Shown here: piece after piece, positions 38,701 to 47,035 of the stretch | How positions within the stretch are numbered: the first letter of the stretch is position 1 | Layout of the letters: every line of letters starts with the position of its first letter | NCBI GenBank assembly: GCA_963702105.1 | Contig: OY969712.1 | Coordinates: 4,030,001-4,094,000, forward strand | DNA length: 64,000 nucleotides | Direction: 5' to 3' | Origin: ZC4RG20 sp963702105 | GTDB lineage: Bacteria; Pseudomonadota; Gammaproteobacteria; Steroidobacterales; Rariloculaceae | Made by a program: the position numbers and the translations under genes | Notes under the pieces: generated by a model | Seen by the model: the letters and a program-made list of their open reading frames with translations, nothing else | The model's database searches: none | What the model was told of the DNA's origin: nothing

Positions 38701-39803
38701 CGTCCGTCGAAGGGGTGCAGGCTGCGGACCCAGCGGGCGTCGAAGACCTCGGCGATGATGCGGTTCCGGTAATGAAGCCGCCCGCCGCGCGGCGCGACGA
38801 CGCCCGAGAGGCGCAGCAGATCCTTGACGGGCGAGCCGCCCGTCTCGTCGTGCACGGAAGCGCCTCGAGCGATGCGGCCGAGCAGCAGCAGCGCATGCCG
38901 GGCGCGCGGGCCGCCGCTCGTCAGCAGGCTGCGGACATGGTTCAGCAGCGGCTCGGCCGTTGCGCCGCCGGGCCCCAGGAACTGCTCGCGGACGACGCGG
39001 TCCACGTCCTCGAGCCGGCTGCCGCGCCGCGCCACGCCGCGCGCGACCTTCTGCGTCATGTACGGCTGCCCGGCCGTCCACGCGTGAATGCGCTCGAGGA
39101 TCGCCCGGGCCGTCGCCTCCTCGGTCTCCAAGCCGGGCGCGAGCCGCAGGCATTCTTCGAGCGTGAAATCGCTGAGCTCGATGGGCTGCCCCTCGACGAA
39201 CGGCGAGACGGCGGGATCCGGCGCGAGATTGCGTGGCGACGCGACACCGAGCACGACGAAGTTCAGGCGCGCGTACTCGGGCTGGCTGATTCGGCGCGCG
39301 TAGCAGGCCCGCAGCATGGCGAACAGATCCGGCGCGAACGGCTTGTCGAGCGCCCGCTCGATCTCGTCGAAAAACACCGTGACGGGCACCGATGTATTCG
39401 CGAGCACGACCTCGGAGAAGAACTCGGCGAGGCGCTGCTCGTTGGCGAGGCCGCTCTTCTCCTGCCAGAAGGCCCTCAAGTCGAGCTTGAGGCGCAGCTC
39501 CCGGATGATCCGGTACGCGATGCCGTAGTACCAGCGGCCGGCATCGCTGCCCGTGCCGCGCAGACCGATCTGCGAGAGGTCCACGACGGCGGCCAGCTGG
39601 CCGGCCTGGCGCAGCGCGCGGATCGCGCGGGCCGCGAGGCTCGACTTGCCGCTCGCGCGCGGGGCGAGCACGTAGCAGAAGCGCTGGTCGCGCAGGCCGC
39701 GCGCGAGCTCGCCGTCCGCCGCGCGCTCAATGTAACAAGCCCGGTCGGGCTGCACGGGACCGCCGACGACGAAGAACTCTCCGATTTGAACCGGTCTCGC
39801 CAC
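35748..39803 (-). CDS. AAA-like NTPase with membrane helix, P-domain and WD40 propellers
   Basis: A 1351-residue STAND-like protein. Residues 1-360 form an AAA-like NTPase with a P-loop (APRASGKSS, 48-56) and Walker B (VFFDEIE, 143-149). A single hydrophobic helix follows at about 370-390. Residues about 600-700 resemble a proprotein-convertase P-domain (VVGDDVLATLTAPSGQ, GVWRLTLVDR, LLSWELDFG). From about 710 to 1330 there are many WD40-type blades (AVWDLASGRL, VRVWDLASVAP, VELWDARRF). NTPase and propellers are on opposite sides of a helix, so the protein may pass a signal across the inner membrane. GTG start at 39803. It is a single gene with no clear partner. Confidence 0.75.
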   Translation of the reverse strand: MARPVQIGEFFVVGGPVQPDRACYIERAADGELARGLRDQRFCYVLAPRASGKSSLAARAIRALRQAGQLAAVVDLSQIGLRGTGSDAGRWYYGIAYRIIRELRLKLDLRAFWQEKSGLANEQRLAEFFSEVVLANTSVPVTVFFDEIERALDKPFAPDLFAMLRACYARRISQPEYARLNFVVLGVASPRNLAPDPAVSPFVEGQPIELSDFTLEECLRLAPGLETEEATARAILERIHAWTAGQPYMTQKVARGVARRGSRLEDVDRVVREQFLGPGGATAEPLLNHVRSLLTSGGPRARHALLLLGRIARGASVHDETGGSPVKDLLRLSGVVAPRGGRLHYRNRIIAEVFDARWVRSLHPFDGRRAAAAAGLAALIVGIPLWYAELLPRPYERTLAVVTGDLAVAEDAYAKLHRLPGFAGRADRLLAAAMARRSRTAASYAEMQVADGVLRRLPGRAALADELQGDYWLRRANEAMHAGSRDAALLFALQALPGRPARVRGLAGELVATDYRQLAASFRLPSAPPHWAVDWAAGRLTVIDAAHRPARLLLPTESGTQHGAAGQGSPAGAAAQPPTGAGAPAGSVGRLTALQHVPVTRELSVEDAGKAGAFRLSAEIQGVVGDDVLATLTAPSGQAASVALAGAPADGRYVFEAKGDSPLARLAGGTRRGVWRLTLVDRVAGAAAELLSWELDFGRGAHSARDAPAQPVAIPDAVRTEQVHLTLSPDGRRAAAVPARAGADGDIAVWDLASGRLLHDLRPSGVPDRVAFSADGSRLLVVAGRELTVWDVDAGQPVARRTTRTRFVLPPALGLDGDFVAIAEGVEGDAPRVSLLRLSDGRTVATTKGVRDAREWVLGPQARYLAVLAAPRVVVVTDPRGSGPPRELAYERDLKRLVGVPGGDLLLTVDTAGDLRVWRLPPPDKRSTPADNWRLGATVAAASVAISADGSTVAFEGGQGKVVVRDIHADLLPVYLRVEGEAATTRTALSADGKALVTSSGEVFRLWRLAPREIDKGTDTGISAITLDGSGAIVVLGFRGGHIRVRSASELERALPGAESVEYIGHRGPVTALAVNAAANLIASGGDDGVVRVWDLASVAPAPQFMRHPVGPIHAVAISADGRWIVSAAEYSARAWQTVDGKLAGELPVNGTALAVAIAPDSSCWAVGDSAGNVYFGAPQGKSALGSVRAQGPVLALAFSPDGRLAASGDATGNVELWDARRFAAAGERLALPHAVRWLAFSPDGHYLVIETDHWLHRAEIDGRGLRVVDSRLLGLGLETGAAVTAPDGSRLRLVGGRDAGRPKLVSLDLDAPPGPPLPAGSPQLEREWPRVLALSIDAQGRPAPVASLGP

Positions 39804-39945
39804 CGGCCGATTTTAGGGGCCGGCGCTCGACGCCAGCAATCGGCGCCGGAGCGGCCTTGAGTTATCATCCCGGCGCCCGCCCGGAGCGCGGGCGGCCGCG
39901 CGAACCTCCGGGCGCGGGCCGCGCAGGATCTCGAGGAATCGACGC

Positions 39946-40194
39946 ATGGAAATCTGTCACAGCCACAATCTGAACCGCGATCTCATGGTCCCCAAGCCAT
40001 TCGGAATCCGCGTCACGCTGCGCGCGTCCGACACGTTCGCGCGCTTGCTCGGCACAGACTGGGAGCAGCTCCACTGGTACGCGACGCGCGAGGAGCGCGA
40101 CGCGGCGCTCGAGGACATGGCCGGCGAGCATCTGTATTCGCGGCGGGGCGATCGGCCGACGTTGCGGTTCGAAGCCGTCGAGCGCGGTGCGTAG
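39946..40194 (+). CDS. Small soluble protein, unrecognised
   Basis: An 82-residue ORF starting MEICHSHNLNRDLMVPKPFG. No membrane helix; the composition (charged, Trp and His present) looks like a folded soluble protein and not a GC artefact. No family is recognised. It is divergent from the WD40 gene and ends on a terminator-like palindrome shared with glpD. Confidence 0.65.
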   Translation: MEICHSHNLNRDLMVPKPFGIRVTLRASDTFARLLGTDWEQLHWYATREERDAALEDMAGEHLYSRRGDRPTLRFEAVERGA

Positions 40195-40223
40195 AAAAAG
40201 GGGTCAGAGCCCTTCTTCTACGC
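40189..40223. terminator. Extended copy of the palindrome acting as shared terminator
   Basis: GCGTAGAAAAAGGG (14 bases) pairs with the right arm ending TTCTACGC with one mismatch, around the usual core loop. The arms here include flanking sequence not present in other copies: GCGTAG holds the upstream gene's stop codon. It fills the gap between the convergent small gene and glpD. Confidence 0.75.
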
Positions 40224-40224
40224 C

Positions 40225-41847
40225 TCAGGCGCCGGCCAGCGCCCTCACCCTGAACCGCGCCACATGAGCGCGATACGCCTCGAGCTCCTGCTCGGCGCGG
40301 TCCGAATCCCAAACCCCGAGATCGCGTAAGACCCGGGCGGCCGTCGGGGCGCAACCGAGCCCGAAATCGGCGCCGAGGCCGACCATGCTGCGCCGCTGCA
40401 GGATATCGACGAGCGTCGTCGCCCATTCGCGCTCGACGGCGTGCAACAGCTCGGCCGCGAGCGGGGCGCCGTCCGGGCCGGCGGGGCGCCCGAGGGCCGG
40501 CTCGGCGCGCACGCGCTCGAGCAGCGCTCCGGCCCGGGCGCCGTAGGTCCGCCAGAGCCGGCGAGCCGTCGCGGCGCCGAAGCTCCGCTCGAGCGCAGCG
40601 AGCAGCGCTTCGCGCTCGGCTTGGGCTGCCGCGCCCGGCAGAGGACCGGAATCGTCCTCGTCGAGCGCGCCGCCGACGCCGTGGTCGCGATGCAGGCGCT
40701 TGAGCACGTCGCGCGCGAGCGCCCGATGGGTCGTGAGCTTGCCGCCCACGACCGAGTAGAGCCCCTCGACGCGATGTGCGTGAACCAGGTGCCGGCGCGT
40801 GACGGCGCCCTCGACCTTGTCGGGCTCGTACGGGAGCGGCCGGACGCCGGACTGCGTGTAGAGCACGTGCCGGCCGATGCCGCCGCTCCGCGGGAACAGC
40901 CTTTCGGTCTCTTCGACGAGATAGGCGAGCTCGTCGTCGCCGATCTCGACCGTGCCCGGGTCGCCCGTGAAGCGCACGTCCGTGGTGCCGATCAGGTAGA
41001 GCCCATTCCAGGGGATCACGAAGAACGGCCGCCCGTCGCTCCCGGCCTCCGTGTAGAGTGCGGCGCTCGGCGCGCCCGGAAACGGCTCGACGATGAGATG
41101 GCTGCCCTTGGTGCCGCCGATGAGCCGGCCGTGCAGGGCCGCCGAGCGCGCGCCGCCGGCCGTGTCGGCCACGGCGCCCAAAAGCTCGTCTACCCAGGGT
41201 CCGGTCGCGTTCACGACGAGCGGCGCCGCGGCGCCGCCGGGCCGGCCTCGGGCGTCGCGCCACTCGACCCCCGTGACGGCACCCGCCGCCGTCGTCACGG
41301 CCGTGATGCGCGTATAGGTCATGAGCTTCGCGCCGTGCCCGACCGCATCGACGACGTTCTCGACGACGAGACGTTCCGGGAAGCTGACCTGCGCGTCGTA
41401 GTAGAAGGCGCCGCCGAGCAGCCCCTCTGCGGCGAGCCCCGGCAGCTGCGTGAGCATCTCCTCGCGAGAGAGCATACGGTGTCCGGGCAGCGCGTTCCCA
41501 GCCGCGAGCCAGTCGTAAAGCTTGAGGCCGATGTCGATCTGCCAGCGCGGCCGCCGCCCGCCGATGTAAACGGGGAGGTAGAGCCCGAGCGGCTCGACGA
41601 GATGCGGCGCGAGCTCGAGCAGCGCCGTGCGTTCCTTGAGCGACTCGCGCACGAGGCCGAGCTCGCCGTGCTCGAGATAGCGGAGCCCGCCGTGGATCAG
41701 CCGCGTCGAAGCGCTCGTGGTCCCGCCGCCGAGGTCGGCCCGGTCGACGAGCAGCACCGCGAGCCCCGCCGCGGCGGCCTCGCGCGCCACCGCGGCGCCG
41801 TTGATTCCGGCCCCGACGACCACCAGATCGTACGTCTCGCCGCTCAC
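40225..41847 (-). CDS. glpD: Aerobic glycerol-3-phosphate dehydrogenase
   Basis: FAD enzyme that oxidises glycerol-3-phosphate to dihydroxyacetone phosphate at the inner membrane and passes electrons to quinone. The 540-residue product has VVGAGINGAAVAREAAAAG at the N-terminus, TSASTRLIHGGLRYLEHGE and GGTKGSHLIVEPF. The GTG at 41847 gives the family N-terminus; a TTG at 41904 with a strong GAGGGAGG six bases upstream would add 19 Arg/Asp-rich residues encoded by a short DNA repeat. No other glp gene is present. Confidence 0.92.
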   Translation of the reverse strand: MSGETYDLVVVGAGINGAAVAREAAAAGLAVLLVDRADLGGGTTSASTRLIHGGLRYLEHGELGLVRESLKERTALLELAPHLVEPLGLYLPVYIGGRRPRWQIDIGLKLYDWLAAGNALPGHRMLSREEMLTQLPGLAAEGLLGGAFYYDAQVSFPERLVVENVVDAVGHGAKLMTYTRITAVTTAAGAVTGVEWRDARGRPGGAAAPLVVNATGPWVDELLGAVADTAGGARSAALHGRLIGGTKGSHLIVEPFPGAPSAALYTEAGSDGRPFFVIPWNGLYLIGTTDVRFTGDPGTVEIGDDELAYLVEETERLFPRSGGIGRHVLYTQSGVRPLPYEPDKVEGAVTRRHLVHAHRVEGLYSVVGGKLTTHRALARDVLKRLHRDHGVGGALDEDDSGPLPGAAAQAEREALLAALERSFGAATARRLWRTYGARAGALLERVRAEPALGRPAGPDGAPLAAELLHAVEREWATTLVDILQRRSMVGLGADFGLGCAPTAARVLRDLGVWDSDRAEQELEAYRAHVARFRVRALAGA

Positions 41848-41927
41848 CGGATCCCGCGCCCGGCGCCGATCCCGCGCCCCGCCGCGATCCCGCGCCCGGC
41901 GCAAGACGGGCCTCCCTCAAGAGATAA

Positions 41928-42051
41928 GTCGCGCCGGGGTCCGCAGGCCGCGCTCGGCGGGACGCTGGGCGCCACGGACGGCGCCCAGCGAGCCCCCATG
42001 GACGGGTTCACGGCGATCCCGCCGAGCGCGGCCTGCGGACCCCGGCGCGAC
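41928..42051. repeat. Large palindromic element, copy 1
   Basis: Two perfect 35-base arms (41928-41962 and 42017-42051) flank a 54-base core. The core folds into two smaller hairpins: GGGCGCC-ACGGAC-GGCGCCC (41967-41986) and GAGCCC...GGGTTC (41990-42009, loop CCATGGAC). The core is closely related to copies 2 and 3, but the arms are unrelated to theirs. It sits 4 bases from the proA stop, in the gap to glpD. Confidence 0.9.
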
Positions 42052-42055
42052 ACCT

Positions 42056-43339
42056 TCAAGGGCGCGTCTGGCCGGCGCCCCTCACGACGTATTTGTAGCT
42101 CGTGAGCTGCTCGGCCCCTACGGGGCCGCGCGCATGAATCCGCCCCGTCGCGATGCCGATTTCAGCGCCCATGCCGAACTCCCCGCCGTCGGCGAACTGC
42201 GTCGAGGCGTTGAGCAGCAGAATCGCGCTGTCGAGCTCGCCGAGGAAGCGCTCGGCCGCGGCCGAGTCGTCCGTCACGATGGCCTCCGTGTGACCGGAAC
42301 CGTAGCGGCGAATGTGGTCCATGGCCGCGTCGAGGCCGTCGACCACCTTGACCGCGATGATCGCGTCGAGGAACTCCTTGCCCCAGTCTTCCGGCCGCGC
42401 CGCGACGGACTCCGGGCACAGCGAGTGCACCTCGGCGTCGCCGCGCACCTCGCAGCCCGCGGCGCGCAGATCGGCGACGATGGCCGGCACGTGCGTCGGC
42501 GCGCAATCGCGGTCGACGAGCAGAGTCTCCGTCGCACCGCAGATCCCCGTCCGGCGCATCTTCGCGTTGACGACTATGCGGCGCGCCATTTCGAGATCCG
42601 CGGCACGGTGGACGTAGGTGTGGCAGATGCCCTCGAGATGGCCGATGACCGGGACGCGCGCGTCCTGCTGCACGCGCGCAATGAGGCTCTTGCCGCCGCG
42701 CGGCACGACGACGTCGAGGTAGGCCGTCATGTCGCGCAGCAGGATGCCGACGGCCTCGCGGTCCTGCGTCGGCACGCGCTGCACGGCCGTCTCGGGCAGG
42801 CCGGACTCGCGGAGCGCGCGTGTGAGGCAGGCCGCGATGGCCGCGTTCGAGCGAGCCGCCTCCGAGCCGCCGCGCAGGATCACGGCGTTGCCGCTCTTGA
42901 GGCACAGCGCGGCCGCGTCCGCCGTAACGTTCGGCCGGCTCTCGTAGATGATGCCGATGACGCCGAGCGGAACGCTCACGCGCTGAATCTTGAGCCCGTT
43001 CGGGCGCTCCCACTCGGCCAGCACCCGGCCGACCGGATCCGCGAGCTCGGCGATCGCCTCGACGCCGGCCGCCATGCCCTCGACGCGGCGCTCGTCGAGC
43101 GCGAGCCGGTCGAGCATCGCGGCGCCGAGCGCGCGCCGCCGCGCCTCGGCCACGTCGGCCGCATTGGCCTCGAGGATCTCGGCACGGGACGCGCGCAGCG
43201 TGCGCGCGGCGGCCAGCAGCGCCGCGCGCTTGGCCGCGGGCGGCGTGCGGCCGAGCGTTTCCATGGCGGCGCGCGCCGCGCGGCCGAGCGCCATCATCTG
43301 CGCGTGCAGTCCGCTCGCTTCCCGCTCCGCCGTGCTCAT
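42056..43339 (-). CDS. proA: Gamma-glutamyl phosphate reductase
   Basis: NADPH-dependent reductase for the second proline step, converting gamma-glutamyl phosphate to glutamate semialdehyde. The 427-residue aldehyde-dehydrogenase-fold protein has PLGVIGIIYESRPNVTAD and the catalytic Cys segment AKMRRTGICGATETLL. Its start overlaps the proB stop by 4 bases (ATGA), indicating coupling. The stop is followed directly by palindromic element copy 1. Confidence 0.96.
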   Translation of the reverse strand: MSTAEREASGLHAQMMALGRAARAAMETLGRTPPAAKRAALLAAARTLRASRAEILEANAADVAEARRRALGAAMLDRLALDERRVEGMAAGVEAIAELADPVGRVLAEWERPNGLKIQRVSVPLGVIGIIYESRPNVTADAAALCLKSGNAVILRGGSEAARSNAAIAACLTRALRESGLPETAVQRVPTQDREAVGILLRDMTAYLDVVVPRGGKSLIARVQQDARVPVIGHLEGICHTYVHRAADLEMARRIVVNAKMRRTGICGATETLLVDRDCAPTHVPAIVADLRAAGCEVRGDAEVHSLCPESVAARPEDWGKEFLDAIIAVKVVDGLDAAMDHIRRYGSGHTEAIVTDDSAAAERFLGELDSAILLLNASTQFADGGEFGMGAEIGIATGRIHARGPVGAEQLTSYKYVVRGAGQTRP

Positions 43340-44466
43340 GCGCGTGCCCTCCCCTGAATCAGCACCAGATCGTCCCGATGGATCATCTCATCCCGGCCGC
43401 GGTAACCCAAGACGGCCTCGATGTCGCCGCTCTTGCGGCCCGCGATGACGCGCGCCTCGTCGGCCGAGTAGCCGACGAGGCCGCGGCCGAGCTCGGCGCC
43501 GTCGGCCGTCAGCACGCGCACGGCGTCGCCGCGCTCGAACGTCCCTTCGACGGCCTTCACGCCGGCCGGCAGCAGGCTGCGGCCGGCCGCGAGGGCGCGC
43601 TCGGCGCCGGCATCGACGCGCAGGCTGCCTTTGGGCTGCAGCGTGCCCGCAATCCACTGCTTGCGGGCGGCCGCGGGCGTCGCGCCCGGCAGGAACCAGG
43701 TTCCTCGGCCGCCGCCGGCCAGCGCCTCGAGCGGACGCCGGATCCGGCCGCTCGCGATCGCGACCGTGCAGCCCGCACCCATCGCGATCCGCGCCGCATC
43801 GATCTTCGTGCGCATGCCGCCCGAGCCGTGGCTCGAGCCCGGCCCGCCCGCCATGCGCCAGAGCTCGGGCACGAGCTCGGTCACCTCGGGTATGTATTCC
43901 GCACCTGCGTCGGCCTGCGGGTTGGCCGTGTAGAGCCCGTCCACGTCGGAGAGGATCACGAGGCAGTCGGCCGTGATCATCTGCGCGACGCGCGCCGCGA
44001 GGCGATCATTGTCGCCGTAGCGCAGCTCCTGCGTCGCGACGGTGTCGTTCTCGTTCACGACGGGCACGACGCCGCAGCGGACCAGCGTCAGCAGCGTGCG
44101 GCTCGCGTTGAGATAGCGTTTGCGGCTCTCGCTGTCGTCGATCGTGAGCAGGACCTGCGCGGTACGGATGCCGAATCCGCGCAGCGACTCCTGATACGCG
44201 TGCGCGAGCACGATCTGCCCGGCCGCGGCGGCCGCCTGACTCTCCTCGAGCCGCGCCCGCCCCGGGTCGAGGCCGAGCTCGCGCACCCCGAGTGCGACGG
44301 CGCCCGAGGAGACGATGACGATCTCCTTGCCCTCGCGCGTGAGCCAGGCTACGTCCTCGCAGAGCGCGTCGAGCCAGGGGCGGTCCAGCGCGCCCGTCTC
44401 CTGATCGACGAAGAGCGCCGAGCCGATCTTCACGACCACGCGCCGGGCGGCCAGAAGCCGATTCAT
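43336..44466 (-). CDS. proB: Glutamate 5-kinase
   Basis: First enzyme of proline synthesis; phosphorylates glutamate and is usually inhibited by proline. The 376-residue protein has the amino-acid kinase domain (VVVKIGSALFVD, IVSSGAVALGV, SHGSGGMRTKIDAA) and a C-terminal PUA domain (about 280-370). It starts 4 bases after the ilvN stop and overlaps proA, so ilvN-proB-proA is probably one transcript. Confidence 0.96.
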   Translation of the reverse strand: MNRLLAARRVVVKIGSALFVDQETGALDRPWLDALCEDVAWLTREGKEIVIVSSGAVALGVRELGLDPGRARLEESQAAAAAGQIVLAHAYQESLRGFGIRTAQVLLTIDDSESRKRYLNASRTLLTLVRCGVVPVVNENDTVATQELRYGDNDRLAARVAQMITADCLVILSDVDGLYTANPQADAGAEYIPEVTELVPELWRMAGGPGSSHGSGGMRTKIDAARIAMGAGCTVAIASGRIRRPLEALAGGGRGTWFLPGATPAAARKQWIAGTLQPKGSLRVDAGAERALAAGRSLLPAGVKAVEGTFERGDAVRVLTADGAELGRGLVGYSADEARVIAGRKSGDIEAVLGYRGRDEMIHRDDLVLIQGRARA

Positions 44467-44470
44467 GGAA

Positions 44471-44968
44471 CTAGGCGCGGCCGAGGACCGGGACGCCGCG
44501 CGACACGGCCATGGCGCCGCTGCGCACGACGGAAAGGACCGAGGCCACCTCGGCGGCACGCGCGAGGAAGCGGTCGATGTCCGGACCGCCGCCGATGAGC
44601 TCCACGGTGTAGTTCTCGTCGTGGTCGTCGAGCACGCGCGCGTTGAAGCTCTCGAGCAGCTCGCCGAGCGCCCGCGGGCCGCGCTTCGCAACGTCGAGCT
44701 TCACGAGCGCGAGCTCGCGCTCGATGTGATCCGCGCTGGTCATGTCCGTGATGTTCACGACGTCAACGAGCTTGCCGAGCTGTTTCGTGATCTGGTCGAT
44801 GACCTCATCCGAGCCCGTCGTCACGAGCGTGATGCGGGAGACGCTCGCGTCGAGCGTCGGGGCGACGTTGAGGCTCTCGATGTTGTAGCCGCGCGACGAG
44901 AACAGGTTCGCGACGCGCGCAAGGGCGCCCGCCTCGTTCTGTAGCACGATCGAAATGATGTGTCGCAT
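44471..44968 (-). CDS. ilvN: Acetolactate synthase small (regulatory) subunit
   Basis: Regulatory subunit of acetohydroxyacid synthase; binds valine and activates the large subunit. The 165-residue product has an N-terminal ACT domain (MRHIISIVLQNEAGALARV, NLFSSRGYNIESLNVAP) and the C-terminal domain typical of IlvH/IlvN. The ATG at 44968 gives the usual length. It is transcribed away from the large-subunit gene ilvB, with proB and proA behind it, which is unusual because ilvB and ilvN are normally adjacent in one operon. Confidence 0.95.
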   Translation of the reverse strand: MRHIISIVLQNEAGALARVANLFSSRGYNIESLNVAPTLDASVSRITLVTTGSDEVIDQITKQLGKLVDVVNITDMTSADHIERELALVKLDVAKRGPRALGELLESFNARVLDDHDENYTVELIGGGPDIDRFLARAAEVASVLSVVRSGAMAVSRGVPVLGRA

Positions 44969-45102
44969 GGGGACGGCTGTGCGCGGCGCAAAGACTCGTG
45001 TCCTGAGCCGATCAATGTTGGCGCAGAACAACGGCTATTGCAATGGAAAGGCTTTTCGTCAACACTCGGCCCTTTGAATTACCTGAATTTTCCGCTTCGC
45101 CC

Positions 45103-46965
45103 ATGCCCCTCGCGACCGATACTCGACGGGACCCCCGTTCACCCTCCACGCACCCGCTGGCCGGGCGCGTTTTGAGCGGCGCCGATACGATCGTGCAGGT
45201 GCTCGCCGACGAAGGCGTGGACACGATCTTCGGCTACAGCGGCGGCGCGATTCTACCGACCTACGATGCGGTGTTCCGCTACAACACGCAGCACGCCGCC
45301 GACGGCGTCGAGCCCATGCCGCTCGTCGTGCCCGCCAACGAGCAGGGCGCGGGCTTCATGGCCGCCGGCTACGCGCGTGCGAGCGGCCGCGTCGGCGTGG
45401 TCATGGTTACCTCGGGGCCCGGCGCGACGAACTGCGTGACGCCCGTGCGCGACTGCATGGCGGACTCGGTGCCCATCGTCGTGATCTGCGGCCAGGTGCC
45501 GACGGGCGCGATCGGTACGGACGCGTTCCAGGAGGCGCCCGTCACGTCGGTCATGGGCGCCGTCGCCAAACATATCTTCCTCGTGACGGACCCGGAGCGG
45601 CTCGAGGCCACGGTCCGCACGGCCTTCGAGATCGCCCGCACGGGCCGGCCCGGCCCGGTCGTCATCGACGTGCCGAAAGACGTGCAGAACTGGCAGGGGC
45701 CCTACCGCGGCGAGGGCCAGCTGCCCATCCCGGGCTATCGCCACCGCATCACGGCCGTCGAGCGCAATCGGCTCTCGGACGACGACTGCCGCACCTTCCT
45801 GGAGATGCTCGCGGAGAGCCGCCGCCCCCTGATCTACGCCGGCGGCGGCGTCGTGAACGGCAACGCGGCCGAGGCGCTGCGCACGTTCGCGATCCAGCTC
45901 GGCATCCCGGTCGCGAGCACGCTCATGGGCCTCGGCGGCTTCGACACGACGCACGCGCTCTCGCTGCACATGCTCGGCATGCACGGCCTCGCGAGCGCGA
46001 ACTATGCGGTGGACGACTGCGATCTGCTCATCACCGTCGGCGCCCGCTTCGACGACCGCGTCGCCGGCAATCCGCCCCGATTCGCCGAGAAGGCGAAGCG
46101 GGTGCTGCACTTCGACATCGACCCCTCCGAGATCCACAAAGTCAAGACGGCCGACTGGTATCACGTCGGGCTGCTCCCGGAGGCCCTCGAGGCCGTCTCG
46201 GCCTACGCCCGGCGCGCGCGCTTCGCGGCTGACTTCTCCGAGTGGCACCGCGAAATCGCCGAGCTCAAGGCCACATACGGGCTCAATTACGACCGCGAGA
46301 GCGCGCTGATCCAGCCGAACTACGTCATCGAGACCATCAACCGCATGACGAAGGGCGAGGCCGTCATCGCGACCGGCGTCGGCCAGCACCAGATGTGGGC
46401 GGCGCAGTATTTCGACTTCCGCGAGCCGCGCCTTTGGCTGACCTCGGGCAGCATGGGCACGATGGGCTTCGGCCTGCCGGCCGCGATCGGCGCTCAGTTC
46501 GCGCGGCGCGACAAGCTCGTCATCGACGTGGACGGCGACGCGAGCATCCGCATGAACCTCGGCGAGCTCGAGACGGTAACGACCTACGGCCTGCCGATCA
46601 AAGTGCTCGTGCTCAACAACTACGGCGACGGCATGGTCATGCAGTGGCAGCGGCTGTTCTTCAAGGGCCGGCTCTCGGCCAGCGACAAGTCGCTGCGCAA
46701 AAAAGACTTCGTCAAAACGGCCCAGGCCGACGGCTTCGAGTACGCGAAGCGGCTCGACCGCAAGGAAGACGTCCCGCGCGTGCTCGAGGAGTTCCTCGCG
46801 TTCGAGGGCCCGGCCTTCCTCGAGGTCATCATCGATCCCGAAGCCGGCGTCTATCCCATGGTCGGTCCCGGGCTGTCCTACCACGACATGGTCACGGGCG
46901 ATTTCATCCCGAACCGCTACGATACCGGCGGGCCCGCCGAGCCGGATGCTTCGGAGATGTTCTAG
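45103..46965 (+). CDS. ilvB: Acetolactate synthase large subunit
   Basis: ThDP-, FAD- and Mg-dependent enzyme for the first step of valine, leucine and isoleucine synthesis. The 620-residue product has GVDTIFGYSGGAILPTYDA, the catalytic Glu in VVPANEQGAGFMA, VTSGPGATN and the ThDP-Mg motif DGDASIRMNLGELETV...LNNYGDG. The ATG at 45103 is preferred over 45043 because the codons between them (TTA, CTT, TTT, ACT) are rare in this genome. It is divergent from ilvN with a gap of about 130 bases. Confidence 0.95.
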   Translation: MPLATDTRRDPRSPSTHPLAGRVLSGADTIVQVLADEGVDTIFGYSGGAILPTYDAVFRYNTQHAADGVEPMPLVVPANEQGAGFMAAGYARASGRVGVVMVTSGPGATNCVTPVRDCMADSVPIVVICGQVPTGAIGTDAFQEAPVTSVMGAVAKHIFLVTDPERLEATVRTAFEIARTGRPGPVVIDVPKDVQNWQGPYRGEGQLPIPGYRHRITAVERNRLSDDDCRTFLEMLAESRRPLIYAGGGVVNGNAAEALRTFAIQLGIPVASTLMGLGGFDTTHALSLHMLGMHGLASANYAVDDCDLLITVGARFDDRVAGNPPRFAEKAKRVLHFDIDPSEIHKVKTADWYHVGLLPEALEAVSAYARRARFAADFSEWHREIAELKATYGLNYDRESALIQPNYVIETINRMTKGEAVIATGVGQHQMWAAQYFDFREPRLWLTSGSMGTMGFGLPAAIGAQFARRDKLVIDVDGDASIRMNLGELETVTTYGLPIKVLVLNNYGDGMVMQWQRLFFKGRLSASDKSLRKKDFVKTAQADGFEYAKRLDRKEDVPRVLEEFLAFEGPAFLEVIIDPEAGVYPMVGPGLSYHDMVTGDFIPNRYDTGGPAEPDASEMF

Positions 46966-46969
46966 CTCC

Positions 46970-47035
46970 GCGTAGGCATCGGCGCCGAGACGGTGGCGGT
47001 GGGCGTAGGCATCGCCGCCGAGACGGTGGCGGTGG
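46970..47035. repeat. Two tandem 33-bp repeats downstream of ilvB
   Basis: Units 46970-47002 and 47003-47035 differ at one or two positions. The first bases of the unit (GCGTAGGCATCGG) recur as the start of the left arm of palindromic copy 2, so the array runs straight into that element. Confidence 0.85.

Noticed and set aside
36393..39860. Very long open frame on the plus strand opposite the WD40 gene
   Set aside because: It is an antisense shadow of the minus-strand gene, Arg/Gly/Ala-rich with no domain; GC-rich third positions keep it open.
45043..45102. Longer ilvB start at 45043
   Set aside because: The added 20 codons include TTA, CTT, TTT and ACT, rare here, and there is no ribosome site.
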